From Salinimicrobium sp049680855 (GTDB taxonomy: Bacteria; Bacteroidota; Bacteroidia; Flavobacteriales; Flavobacteriaceae): a stretch of 64,000 nt of DNA. The position numbers were made by a program, and so were the translations under genes. Shown here one piece after another: positions 51,601-59,229 of the stretch (its first letter is position 1; every line of letters begins with the position of its first letter). Location: NCBI RefSeq assembly GCF_049680855.1, contig NZ_JBMPGS010000001.1:868001-932000 (forward strand), given 5' to 3'. A model generated the notes under the pieces. The model ran no database searches. It was not told the origin of the DNA and saw only the letters and a program-made list of their open reading frames with translations.

Positions 51601-52521
51601 AGGGAATTCAGGGATAACCCAGAAGACGTTAGAGAAATACTCGTGCCTACTCCCACGGGAGTACAAATCCCCTTGGGAGATTTAGTAGAAGTACAATATG
51701 TACAGGGCCCTCAGGTCATAAAGAGTGAGGATACCTTCCTGCTCTCTTATGTGATTTTTGATAAAGAGGCTGATGTTGCAGAGGTAGATGTAGTAGAAAA
51801 TGCACAAGCTCTGATCAATGAGAAAATTGAATCAGGAGAATTTGTAGTACCTCCCGGAGTGAGCTACAAGTTTGCAGGGAACTACGAAAATCAATTAAGG
51901 GCTGCAAAAACTTTGTCTATTGTTATTCCTATCAGCTTGTTAGCTATTTTTCTGCTGCTTTACTTCCAGTTTGGCAATTTTCAGACCACATTAATGGCCT
52001 TTTCAGGTGTCTTCGTGGCATTGTCGGGAGGGTTTATCCTGCTCTGGTTGTATAACCAGACGTGGTTCCTGGATTTCAATCTTCTTGGAGAAAATATGCG
52101 GGAGGTTTTTCAAATAGGGCCTATAAACTTAAGTGTTGCTGTCTGGGTAGGTTTTATTGCCCTTTTTGGGGTGGCAACAGACGACGGTGTACTTATGGGA
52201 ACCTATCTAAAGCAGGTTTTTGCTGAAGAAAAGACGACGGACAAAAATTCCATTCGAAGAGCTGTTGTAATGGCAGGGAGCAAAAGGGTAAGACCCGCTG
52301 TAATGACCACTGCAACTACTCTCATCGCTTTAATGCCAATTTTAACATCCACAGGGAAGGGGTCTGATATTATGATCCCTATGGCCATCCCGACATTTGG
52401 AGGAATGTTGTTCCAGACAATAACTATGTTCGTAGTTCCCGTCCTATATAGTATGTGGCAAGAGAAGAAATGGTCAAATCCTAAATTACAGGAGCAACAA
52501 ATAAATGAATTAGACAAGTAA
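48685..52521 (+). CDS. cusA: CusA-type Cu/Ag RND efflux pump
   Basis: The 1278-aa HME-RND transporter has the TM4 region AIGVMLDVGVIFTENILRHLE (near 425), closer to Cu/Ag (CusA) than to Czc members, and a Met cluster in the porter domain (STGMRAPMGMKIFGP, near 870) like the Met ligands of CusA. It is about 230 residues longer than E. coli CusA. The extra length lies mostly between about 520 and 640 (additional hydrophobic segments and a soluble loop) and near 770-830. It pumps Cu(I) or Ag(I) from the periplasm out of the cell. Confidence 0.92.
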   Translation: MLNKTIKFFLENKLVTALLTVALMAWGVATAPFNWDLDWMPRDPVPVDAIPDIGENQQIVYTEWMGKSPQDIEDQITYPLTTSLLGVPGVKTIRSSSLFGLSSIYIIFEEDVEFYWSRSRILEKLNSLPAGTLPADVQPALGPDATALGQVFWYTLEGRDPKTGEPTGGWDPQELRTIQDFYVKYSLSAAEGVSEVASIGGFVKEYQVEIDPTAMKSYGVNVKQIMEAVRESNLDVGARTIEFNRAEYLVRGLGYIESLEDLEEAVVAVNENTPIRLKDVARIQMGPATRRGGLDKGGAEATGAVVVARYGSNPLAVIDNVKKEIENIAPGLPSKTLADGTVSKVTIVPFYDRSGLIYETLGTLEEALILEILISIIVVIVLVLNLRAAIMISGLLPIGVLMTFIVMQYAGVDANIVALSGIAIAIGVMLDVGVIFTENILRHLELPDNKGRPILPVIYEGTVEIASAVLTALATTVISFIPVFAMTGQEGKLFGPLAFTKTFALIAAMFVGLVVIPALAHGLFSMNFGKKRTRRIWNFALIALGVLLLFKVAWVGIMFIALGLNNLLEPRWPEKKRKYPTYINIGIVLVGVLYFLNREWLPLGADQSEFTNLIFVGGIILIVLGLLMAMVKYYQPILRWALENKWKFLSLPIMIILFGLFSWQGFDKIFSPVATGFDKLGYNVRQTEVWLGISETFPGAGEEFMPPLEEGSFLLMPTTMPHSGVEENVETIRILDRRVTAIPEVDMTVGKWGRASTALDPAPISMFENVINYKSEYVLDQNGRRKRFEVNDEDQYVLKNGEVFDPETMEREDLDVSQLIGDPGGEYFRQWRDHIKSPDDIWDEIVGTTSLPGVTSAPKLQPIATRLIMLSTGMRAPMGMKIFGPDLETIEEVGLQMENILREVPGVKAPSVFADRVVGKPYMELEIDRRAIARYGLSIGDVQRIISAAVGGMSMTTTVEGRERYGVRLRYAREFRDNPEDVREILVPTPTGVQIPLGDLVEVQYVQGPQVIKSEDTFLLSYVIFDKEADVAEVDVVENAQALINEKIESGEFVVPPGVSYKFAGNYENQLRAAKTLSIVIPISLLAIFLLLYFQFGNFQTTLMAFSGVFVALSGGFILLWLYNQTWFLDFNLLGENMREVFQIGPINLSVAVWVGFIALFGVATDDGVLMGTYLKQVFAEEKTTDKNSIRRAVVMAGSKRVRPAVMTTATTLIALMPILTSTGKGSDIMIPMAIPTFGGMLFQTITMFVVPVLYSMWQEKKWSNPKLQEQQINELDK

Positions 52522-53813
52522 TGAAAAAAAATATCATAAATATAGGCGCTTTAATCATGTTTTTTCTCGCTTTGTGGACGACTAACTCCCACGCCCAGAA
52601 AGAAGAAATAAGAATCGGGTATTTAGATAAATACCTGGTACTGGCTGCTGAAAACAATCCGCAGATAAGATCCCTTTACAAGGAATATCTCGCTGCGCTT
52701 GAAAAAGTAGTCCAGGAAGGAACATTACCAGATCCACAGATAAGTTTTGGCTATTTCATCCAACCAGTAGAAACCCGTGTTGGAGCTCAACAGGCTACAG
52801 CTTCCTTTAGCCAAATGTTCCCCTGGTTTGGGACCCTTGATGCCCAGGAGCGGGTCGCGGCTGAAAGAGCGCAGGCACGGCTACAGCTTTTTGAAGATGC
52901 GAAACTGGAACTTTTTAGGGATGTGAAAATTACCTATACAGAGTTGTATTACCTTGAAATGGCGATACAAGTAACAGAAGAGAACCTGGCGCTGCTTAGT
53001 TCCTTTAAGAGCATCGCTGAGGTGCAGTTCGAAAGCGGGAAAACGGGTTTTTCTTCTGTTCTACAAGTTGAACTGGAAGAGGAAGAGTTGGAAAGCAGAC
53101 TAGCATATTTAAAGGACAGCAGGATTCCCCTGCTTACAGAGTTCGAGGAGTTACTAAATGAAGAACTACAAGAGCCTCTTGGGTTCCCTGACAGTCTTTG
53201 GGAGGAACAGCTTCTAAATGAAAAGAGTATACTTCTGGAAATGATCTTAGCTGAGAACCCTCGCCTGGAACAACTCGAACATCAGGCGAGGAGTTTCGAA
53301 GAGCAGCTCACTGTAGCCAAAAAAATGGGTTTACCATCTTTTACTCTTGGGGGGACCTATACCAATATTGCTTCAAGAACAGATTTAGACCCGGCTATGG
53401 CACTGCCAGACAATGGTCAGGACGCATTTATTTTTCCACAAGTAGGAATACGGGTGCCGCTTTACAGAAATAAGTATAAAGCCATGCGCCAGGAAGCTAT
53501 TCTGCAGCAAGAGGCAGTGCAGTTGAAAAAGGAAAACCTGGAGAATGAATTGGAGACAAAGCTTGAGCAGTTGTATCGCGATTACGTGGACGCAGTACGA
53601 AACGTTGAACTCTACAATCGGTTGACAACAATTGCCAAACAATCACTGGAGCTTTACCAGACAGAACTATCTACAGGTAGAAACAATGTTTTGGAAATAA
53701 TTCGAATGGAACGCCAACTTTTAAACTACGGTTTGGAACTGGCAAGGGCCAAAACAGAACGAAATAACAATGTGTATAGAATAAACTACTTAATAGGAGA
53801 AGGTTATGAATAA
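52521..53813 (+). CDS. TolC family outer-membrane efflux protein (CusC-like)
   Basis: The 430-aa protein has a signal peptide (to about SHAQ) and the long alpha-helical repeats of TolC (LAAENNPQIRSLYKEYLAALEKV, then ELFRDVKITYTELYYLEMAI). It starts on the last base of the cusA stop (TAATG) and ends overlapping cusB by 8 bp. It forms the outer-membrane channel of the tripartite copper pump. Here it is a separate gene, unlike the fused channel at 33138-37613. Confidence 0.9.
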   Translation: MKKNIINIGALIMFFLALWTTNSHAQKEEIRIGYLDKYLVLAAENNPQIRSLYKEYLAALEKVVQEGTLPDPQISFGYFIQPVETRVGAQQATASFSQMFPWFGTLDAQERVAAERAQARLQLFEDAKLELFRDVKITYTELYYLEMAIQVTEENLALLSSFKSIAEVQFESGKTGFSSVLQVELEEEELESRLAYLKDSRIPLLTEFEELLNEELQEPLGFPDSLWEEQLLNEKSILLEMILAENPRLEQLEHQARSFEEQLTVAKKMGLPSFTLGGTYTNIASRTDLDPAMALPDNGQDAFIFPQVGIRVPLYRNKYKAMRQEAILQQEAVQLKKENLENELETKLEQLYRDYVDAVRNVELYNRLTTIAKQSLELYQTELSTGRNNVLEIIRMERQLLNYGLELARAKTERNNNVYRINYLIGEGYE

Positions 53814-55629
53814 AATAAATAAAAAAATGATATACGTTGGGCTGGGCTTTTTAGCAGCAGGCCTACTCTTGGGGTGGCTTTTTTTTGGTGGAACATCAGA
53901 AAGTTCAGCCACCACCGAAAATCAGCTGGAGGAAGCACATGCTCATGAGGAAGGAGAATCAGAAATCTGGACTTGTTCAATGCATCCACAGATTAGACAG
54001 GAGGAACCGGGAAATTGTCCTATATGCGGTATGGAATTAATACCCGTGAAAGCGTCTGCAGCTGTCAATGACTCTGAGATACAAATGAGTGAAGCCGCAG
54101 CCAGAATTGCCGATATTCAAACCGTGACTGTAAAGGCAGGGTCACCTACTAAAGAGATATATCTTACGGGGAGGGTGACCGCAGATGAGCGCAATGTTTC
54201 GGCTGTGACTGCACGTTTTCCGGGACGTATTGAGAAGTTATTTGTGAACTTCACGGGACAAGAAGTAAGAAGAGGAGAAAGGTTAGCCTCTATCTATTCC
54301 CCGGAGTTAGTACAGGCACAAAAGGAACTCCTGGAGGCTGTACGGTTTAAAGAGACTAATCCTTCTTTTTTAGAAGCTGCGGTAAGGAAATTAAAACAGT
54401 GGGATTTAACAGATACGCAAATCCAGAATATTAAGGAGAATGGAAAGGTGCAATATAATTTTGATATTTATTCTACACAGTCTGGAACCGTTACCAGTAG
54501 AAATGTAAGTGAAGGAGATTATGTGGGCGAAGGTCAGCCGCTTTTTGATATCGCTAATTTAAATAAAGTATGGGTCCTTTATGATGCCTATGAAAGCGAT
54601 CTTGCATGGATCAAAGAAGGAGATAAAGTTACTTTTTCTGTACCCTCGATGCCTGGACAATCCTTTTCCAGTACTGTTACTTTTATTGATCCTGTTATTA
54701 ACCCCCAAACGAGGGTAGCTTTGGTGCGAACTGAAGTAGATAATCCTAAAGGAAAACTCAAACCGGATATGTTTGCTCAGGGAGTAATTAACAGTGAGTT
54801 GGATAATTTAGAAAACGCTCTCGTTATACCAAAATCTTCCATCCTGTGGACCGGTAAAAGAGCCATTGTCTACTTAAGGAGGCCCGAGTTTGAAGAGCCC
54901 ACCTTCGAGTTTAGGGAAGTAGTTCTAGGACCCGAGGCAGGGGACTTGTATGTGGTCACTAAAGGCTTGGAAGCAGGTGATGAAGTTGTGGCCAATGGCG
55001 TATTTAAGGTAGATGCTGCCGCGCAACTGCAAGGGAAACGGAGCATGATGAGCCCGGAAGGTGGTCCTGCCATGACAGGACACAATCATGGTGGAATGGA
55101 AATGGAAGAGGGTAACGACATGCCGGAGCAAACAAAAACTTCAAAATTTGTTCAGGAAGATGTGATGGACATGAGCAAAGATGTCCCCAAAGCTTTCAAA
55201 AACCAACTTAATGAAGTAATCGAAGCCTATCTGGAACTTAAAGAAGGGCTGGTAAGGGCTAATATAGATGAGACACAGGAATCGAGTACTGAGCTATTGG
55301 CTGCTCTTGATAAACTTGATGGCAATTCCCTTTCTGGTCATGCCAAGAATTTCTGGGAAGAAAAAAAGGCTTTCTTATTCAAACACACGAGGTTGTGTAA
55401 GGAGGCTACTACAATAGAAGGGAAACGTGAAAACTTTATTTTCCTTTCACAGCCACTAATAAAGATTGTCGAGGCTTTTGGAGCTAACCAGAAGTTGTAT
55501 GTGAACTTTTGCCCTATGGCCAATAACAACAAAGGTGCCTACTGGCTAAGTAACAGCGAAGAAATTAGGAACCCGTTTTTTGGAGAAGCTATGCTTACCT
55601 GCGGTGAAGTGAAATCCGTAATAAACTAA
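53806..55629 (+). CDS. cusB: CusB-like adaptor with HMBD and C-terminal DUF3347
   Basis: The 607-aa protein has an N-terminal membrane anchor (about 7-28) and a heavy-metal-binding domain (WTCSMHPQIRQEEPGNCPIC, near 56-80). The adaptor core with the lipoyl-like and hairpin regions follows (near 100-400), then a His/Met-rich linker (TGHNHGGMEMEEGNDM), and a C-terminal DUF3347 module (FCPMANNNKGAYWLSNSEEI...). It links CusA to TolC and likely loads copper. The C-terminal domain is unusual among adaptors and matches the free DUF3347 proteins of this locus. Confidence 0.93.
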   Translation: MNKINKKMIYVGLGFLAAGLLLGWLFFGGTSESSATTENQLEEAHAHEEGESEIWTCSMHPQIRQEEPGNCPICGMELIPVKASAAVNDSEIQMSEAAARIADIQTVTVKAGSPTKEIYLTGRVTADERNVSAVTARFPGRIEKLFVNFTGQEVRRGERLASIYSPELVQAQKELLEAVRFKETNPSFLEAAVRKLKQWDLTDTQIQNIKENGKVQYNFDIYSTQSGTVTSRNVSEGDYVGEGQPLFDIANLNKVWVLYDAYESDLAWIKEGDKVTFSVPSMPGQSFSSTVTFIDPVINPQTRVALVRTEVDNPKGKLKPDMFAQGVINSELDNLENALVIPKSSILWTGKRAIVYLRRPEFEEPTFEFREVVLGPEAGDLYVVTKGLEAGDEVVANGVFKVDAAAQLQGKRSMMSPEGGPAMTGHNHGGMEMEEGNDMPEQTKTSKFVQEDVMDMSKDVPKAFKNQLNEVIEAYLELKEGLVRANIDETQESSTELLAALDKLDGNSLSGHAKNFWEEKKAFLFKHTRLCKEATTIEGKRENFIFLSQPLIKIVEAFGANQKLYVNFCPMANNNKGAYWLSNSEEIRNPFFGEAMLTCGEVKSVIN

Positions 55630-55679
55630 GAATTAAGTAATAAATGAAAATCAAATATGAATATCTAAAATTAAAAACT

Positions 55680-56219
55680 ATGAAAACTTTAAAAGTAAAA
55701 ACTGCAGTAGTACTGCTATTAGCCGTTAGTCTGGGTTATAGCCAGGAGAAGAAAATGATGCACCACGATCACGAAAATATGGAGTCGGGTGAGATGAAAA
55801 TGATGGACAGTAAAATCCCAAAATTTAATAACGAAAAAATAACTACAGCTTATGAAGACTATTTAACCCTTAAAGCCGCAATACTCAAGTCTGATCAAGA
55901 ACTGGCAAAGAAGGAAGCAGAGCAACTTCTCAACTCTATTGCAAAGTTAGAAGGGACCGATGGATTACAGAAAGTCGCAACAAAGTTGGCTGCTAATCGT
56001 AATCTGGAATCGCAAAAGGCTGCATTTTCGGATTTTTCCAGTGAATTTGCTGATTTTCTAAAGGGCAAAGTTGCGGAAAACCAATTGTATTTTGCGCGCT
56101 GTCCAATGGCTAATAATAACTCAGGAGGTTTTTGGCTAAGCCACGAAGAGGCAATTCAAAATCCATTTTTTGGAGGAAAAATGCTGAAGTGTGGTAGTAT
56201 ACAAGAAACAATAAAATAA
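55680..56219 (+). CDS. Exported DUF3347 protein
   Basis: The 179-aa product (start at ATG 55680; an upstream in-frame ATG at 55644 adds a non-signal extension) has a signal peptide ending near GYSQ. A His/Met segment (KMMHHDHENMESGEMKMM) follows, then DUF3347 (RCPMANNNSGGFWLSHEEAI...PFFGGKMLKCGSI). It is probably a periplasmic copper carrier working with CusB. A structured RNA-like element follows its stop within 7 bp. Confidence 0.88.
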   Translation: MKTLKVKTAVVLLLAVSLGYSQEKKMMHHDHENMESGEMKMMDSKIPKFNNEKITTAYEDYLTLKAAILKSDQELAKKEAEQLLNSIAKLEGTDGLQKVATKLAANRNLESQKAAFSDFSSEFADFLKGKVAENQLYFARCPMANNNSGGFWLSHEEAIQNPFFGGKMLKCGSIQETIK

Positions 56220-56225
56220 AAAAGA

Positions 56226-56291
56226 CCTGCGTAAGTGGACCGGTGGTTTCCCCTACTCCCCCCTCATGACTTATCCGGTCCATAAAGCAGG
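56226..56291 (+). ncRNA. Two-stem RNA-like element with C-rich loop (copy 1)
   Basis: The outer stem CCTGC (56226-56230) pairs with GCAGG (56287-56291); the inner stem TGGACCGG (56236-56243) pairs with CCGGTCCA (56275-56282). Internal loops of 5 and 4 nt separate the stems. The terminal loop is rich in C (CCCCTACTCCCCCCTC). Copy 2 at 56763-56829 has the same layout, with a compensatory pair change in the inner stem (A-U to G-C). I know no RNA class that fits. It lies between two genes of one operon. Confidence 0.6.
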
Positions 56292-56301
56292 CACAACAAA
56301 T

Positions 56302-56748
56302 ATGAAAGCTAAAATAAAATTTTTCGCAATTGCGGTAATAGGTATAGGGTTTCTTTCCGGTTGTAATACGGGAGAGAAAGAAAAAGTGCAAACAACGCAA
56401 ACAGAGGTTAATTCAGTAGCAGAAAGTGCTGTGAAAGCAGAGCATAATTATAGAATTGGAGATCAGGTACCCAATGACCTGGTATGTATGGTCAACGATG
56501 CTTACATGGCCAAAGCTCAAATTCCAATAGGTGTAAATGGTAAGATCTACTATGGCTGTTGTAATATGTGCGTTGAAACCCTTAACGAAAAAAAAACCGC
56601 CCGTATGGCTGTTGATCCTATAACCGGCGAGGCAGTTGACAAATCTGAAGCTTTTATCGTCTTGCTAAACAAAAATGGCACAGTAGCCTATTACAAATCG
56701 GAAGCTACGTACAAAAGAGCTTTGGAAGCAGGAAAAGTTAAAAGTTAG
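56302..56748 (+). CDS. Cys-rich exported lipoprotein
   Basis: The 148-aa product starts at ATG 56302; the earlier in-frame ATG at 56266 lies inside the structured element. It has a lipobox (GFLSGC, Cys about 21) and a TRASH-like metal-binding segment (LVCMVNDAYMAKAQIPIGVN, then YYGCCNMCVETLNEKKTAR). The CC and CxxC spacing suggest metal transfer in the periplasm. It is part of the copper operon, lying between the two structured elements. Exact family not recognised. Confidence 0.8.
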   Translation: MKAKIKFFAIAVIGIGFLSGCNTGEKEKVQTTQTEVNSVAESAVKAEHNYRIGDQVPNDLVCMVNDAYMAKAQIPIGVNGKIYYGCCNMCVETLNEKKTARMAVDPITGEAVDKSEAFIVLLNKNGTVAYYKSEATYKRALEAGKVKS

Positions 56749-56762
56749 ATAAGAGATTAAGC

Positions 56763-56829
56763 CCTGCATATATGGGCCGGTAAATTAACCGTACCCCTCC
56801 CCCACATTATTTACCGGCCCATTGGCAGG
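56763..56829 (+). ncRNA. Two-stem RNA-like element with C-rich loop (copy 2)
   Basis: CCTGC (56763-56767) pairs with GCAGG (56825-56829). The inner stem TGGGCCGGTAAAT (56773-56785) pairs perfectly with ATTTACCGGCCCA (56809-56821), 13 bp. The loop contains CCCCTCCCCC. Compared with copy 1 the inner stem is longer, with one compensated pair. The bases GCAGGCAC at the 3' edge are shared by both copies. It lies between the lipoprotein gene and the 55-aa membrane protein gene. Confidence 0.6.
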
Positions 56830-56928
56830 CACGATGCGTGAATTACCGGAGTTTTATTATAGTTCAATTCCGGTGGAATATTTAAAACTAGAAACTGTCT
56901 AGAATCATAAGTACCGTAAAAATCTTTC

Positions 56929-57096
56929 ATGAGATCTTACAGGGAACAAAGGAGAAAATCAAGTAAGAAAACGAAAAAGAAAGAGCGGCATCGTTCCAAG
57001 GCCAAAAAGATTGATAAATTTCTGGCAATATGTGCTTTTGTAATACTCTTTCTTCTAGCTCTGTCCATGGCATTTTTGAGAGACTGGTACTTGTAG
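56929..57096 (+). CDS. 55-aa membrane protein with basic N-terminal arm
   Basis: The frame runs from ATG 56929 to TAG 57096. The first 30 residues are strongly basic (MRSYREQRRKSSKKTKKKER), followed by one membrane helix (FLAICAFVILFLLALSMAFL) and a short tail. Layout and size match the protein at 19716-19886. I do not know a family. A positively charged arm facing the cytoplasm could bind nucleic acid or phospholipid. Confidence 0.55.
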   Translation: MRSYREQRRKSSKKTKKKERHRSKAKKIDKFLAICAFVILFLLALSMAFLRDWYL

Positions 57097-57131
57097 TGGT
57101 TGAATAAAAAAATTAAAAAAAAATCAAAAAA

Positions 57132-57506
57132 ATGAAATCGATTTTTGCGAGCACCCTCAGAAAAAGAAATTTTCTAATCATACTCTTGATTTGGATTACC
57201 GCCCTGCTCACCTTCACCTCTTGTAGCAGCAGCCGTATAGATTTAGCTCAAGGTCAACACGTGGATCCTGTATGTGGGATAGTCGTTAGCGAGCAAAGTG
57301 CTATAAACTACAATTATATGGAAAACACGTATTATTTTGATTCCGAACAATGCCTGACAGTATTCAGAAAAAATCCGGAAAAGTTCCAGAACACTCAACA
57401 GAAAAGAAGGTCTACAAACGGTATGCACATGGGCTGGGCACCCATAAGCGGGATTGTAATGGTGCTGGGAATGACTGCAGCTATGATTGTCGGAATAAGT
57501 CATTAA
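57132..57506 (+). CDS. YHS domain membrane lipoprotein
   Basis: The 124-aa protein has an N-terminal membrane/lipobox segment (FTSCSSS), a YHS metal-binding domain (VDPVCGIVVSEQSAINYNYM then ENTYYFDSEQCLTVFRKNPE) and a C-terminal hydrophobic segment (GIVMVLGMTAAMIVGI). YHS domains are found in copper and heavy-metal proteins and usually chelate through Cys/His/Tyr. It closes the copper operon, 35 bp beyond the small membrane protein gene. Confidence 0.86.
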   Translation: MKSIFASTLRKRNFLIILLIWITALLTFTSCSSSRIDLAQGQHVDPVCGIVVSEQSAINYNYMENTYYFDSEQCLTVFRKNPEKFQNTQQKRRSTNGMHMGWAPISGIVMVLGMTAAMIVGISH

Positions 57507-57575
57507 CATACAAAGGTTACACAGTAAATATTTTAAAGACATAATTGGAATTTCAACTTTAGAAAGAATATAAAC

Positions 57576-57610
57576 ATGACCTAAAATGGTAGTAGTAACC
57601 AGATGGTCAT
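57576..57610. repeat. Nested inverted repeat between the YHS gene and the GH65 pseudogene
   Basis: ATGACC (57576-57581) and GGTCAT (57605-57610) enclose TGGT (57587-57590) and ACCA (57598-57601). A stem-loop could form in a gap otherwise free of genes. No T-run follows. Role unknown. Confidence 0.3.
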
Positions 57611-57667
57611 TTTGTAAAATAGAAGTTGACAGCTAAGAAAAAATAAAAAGATGTGTCCTACATTTTC

Positions 57668-58161
57668 ATGAAGATCATCAAAAAAATAGTAGCCATGCAA
57701 AACTCGAAACTGGAATATCACGGTTTAAGAAAAGAAGAAGAGGGACTCCGGGAAGCCCTTTGTACCCTTGGCAATGGCTATTTCGCCACCAGGGGAGCAG
57801 CAGAAGAATCAGAAGCTGATGGCACTCATTACCCGGGCACCTACCTGGCAGGTGGTTACAACAGGCTTAAATCACAAATAGCAGGAAAGACCATTGAAAA
57901 TGAAGATCTGGTTAATTGGCCTAACTGGCTGCACTTAAGCTTCAGGCTGGAAGGAGATAAGGACTGGTTCCAGTTAGAAAAAAACAGGTCTTGAATTATG
58001 TTCAGGAACTTGATATCTCTGCAGGAATCCTGAGGAGGGAGATGCATTTCATCGATGAACAATAGCCTCTGGATGAAGTTGAATCCGACATCAAGATTCA
58101 ATTTAAGAAACAATCTATTACAGTTTCCGATAAATCAACTAAAGTAATTGAGTATCAGTAA
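57668..58161 (+). pseudogene. GH65 (trehalose/maltose-type phosphorylase) pseudogene
   Basis: The N-terminal part is recognisable: EEGLREALCTLGNGYFATRG, then HYPGTYLAGGYNRLKSQIAG, and ENEDLVNWPNWLHLSF. The frame stops at 57994. One frameshift on, the sequence continues as VLNYVQELDISAGILRREMH, meets a stop, and jumps to what looks like the C-terminal tail (DEVESDIKIQFKKQSITV), ending at TAA 58161. More than 500 codons of the catalytic core are missing. The gene is dead and records a large internal deletion. Confidence 0.7.
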
Positions 58162-58320
58162 AACTAAAGGTAAACAGATGAAAACACAAAAACTTCACAG
58201 GTAGAAAAAAATATTGAATTTTCAACATGAGTGAGCATTATCATATTTAAAAAATAACCTTTAAGTTAACTTATTGATATACTATCTAAAAAAATTGTTT
58301 AATCATTAAAATAAATTAAA

Positions 58321-58557
58321 ATGAAAAATCACTGGTTATGGATGATCATCGGATGTGTTTTACCTCTTTTGCTCATCTTTTTGGCCCCATCAATTGGATT
58401 GGGTGGTGATGTCTGGCTTTTCACATTTATCATCATAATGTTTGCCATACATCTAATGATGCCTATGCGGCATGGAGATCATACTCACGGGTTAACCGAT
58501 GAGAATTTAAAGAAAAAAAGCAAAGATCAAGTAACAAACCAACATCAAAAAAAATAA
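58321..58557 (+). CDS. Two-helix membrane protein with His-rich turn
   Basis: The 78-aa protein has two membrane helices (about 5-27 and 30-47) and a short His/Asp/Gly turn (MRHGDHTHGLTDEN) before a Lys-rich tail. It resembles DUF2933-like small membrane proteins of metal and stress clusters. It is followed 4 bp later by a SHOCT protein, so the two are co-transcribed. Function unknown. Confidence 0.7.
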   Translation: MKNHWLWMIIGCVLPLLLIFLAPSIGLGGDVWLFTFIIIMFAIHLMMPMRHGDHTHGLTDENLKKKSKDQVTNQHQKK

Positions 58558-58561
58558 AGAC

Positions 58562-58774
58562 ATGCACAATTATGATGGATTTTTTGGAATGCACCTCATC
58601 TGGTGGTTCATCTGGATAGTTTTTCTTATCTGGGTTTTCATGATACCAACACAATGGGGAAAAAAAACAAGAAGAGAAGAACCACTGGACATCCTAAGAA
58701 AGCGATTTGCACGTGGCGAAATTTCGAAGGAACAGTTCGAAGAACAAAAGAAGCTATTAGAATCGGATAAATAA
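58562..58774 (+). CDS. SHOCT domain membrane protein
   Basis: The 70-aa protein has one Trp-rich membrane helix (LIWWFIWIVFLIWVFMIP, about residues 12-29) and a C-terminal SHOCT domain (EPLDILRKRFARGEISKEQF, then EEQKKLLES). SHOCT proteins are short helical modules thought to mediate oligomerisation. It lies 17 bp before the DUF5676-like gene. Confidence 0.88.
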   Translation: MHNYDGFFGMHLIWWFIWIVFLIWVFMIPTQWGKKTRREEPLDILRKRFARGEISKEQFEEQKKLLESDK

Positions 58775-58791
58775 TTTTAAAATCTGAAAAT

Positions 58792-59064
58792 ATGTATCGA
58801 TTAAACATAAAAAAATTTGGTTTGGCACTCGGTCTTACCGGAGCTCTCCTTTATGTGGGGTGTGTACTGGTGATGGCCACAGTGGGGCGGGAAGGAACAG
58901 TAAAGTTCTTTAACAGTCTTTTACACGGACTGGACACAAGTAGTATAATAAGAATGGATGTGCCTGTACTGGAGGTGTTCTTTGGAATTATCCAGGTTTT
59001 CATCTTAAGCTGGCTAATCGGTGCTTGTGTAGCGGCATTTTATAATGCTCAAGTAAAAGGTTAA
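58792..59064 (+). CDS. DUF5676-like membrane protein
   Basis: The 90-aa protein has two to three hydrophobic helices (LALGLTGALLYVGCVLVMATV, FFGIIQVFILSWLIGACVAAF) around a short polar middle. It matches DUF5676-type membrane proteins common in stress clusters of Bacteroidota. Function unknown. About 165 bp without a gene follow. Confidence 0.75.
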   Translation: MYRLNIKKFGLALGLTGALLYVGCVLVMATVGREGTVKFFNSLLHGLDTSSIIRMDVPVLEVFFGIIQVFILSWLIGACVAAFYNAQVKG

Positions 59065-59229
59065 AGGATACTGCTGCATTTAATGCTTTTGTAATTAAGG
59101 ATCTACTTGAAATACACTTTTAATCGAGATAAGCCACTCGCCTGGTACATCCAAAGCATAATCAGGTTACTTTAAACACGAAAGTAATGTGAAACAAAGG
59201 AACAAGATCAAATTAAAAAATTGGAAGTC

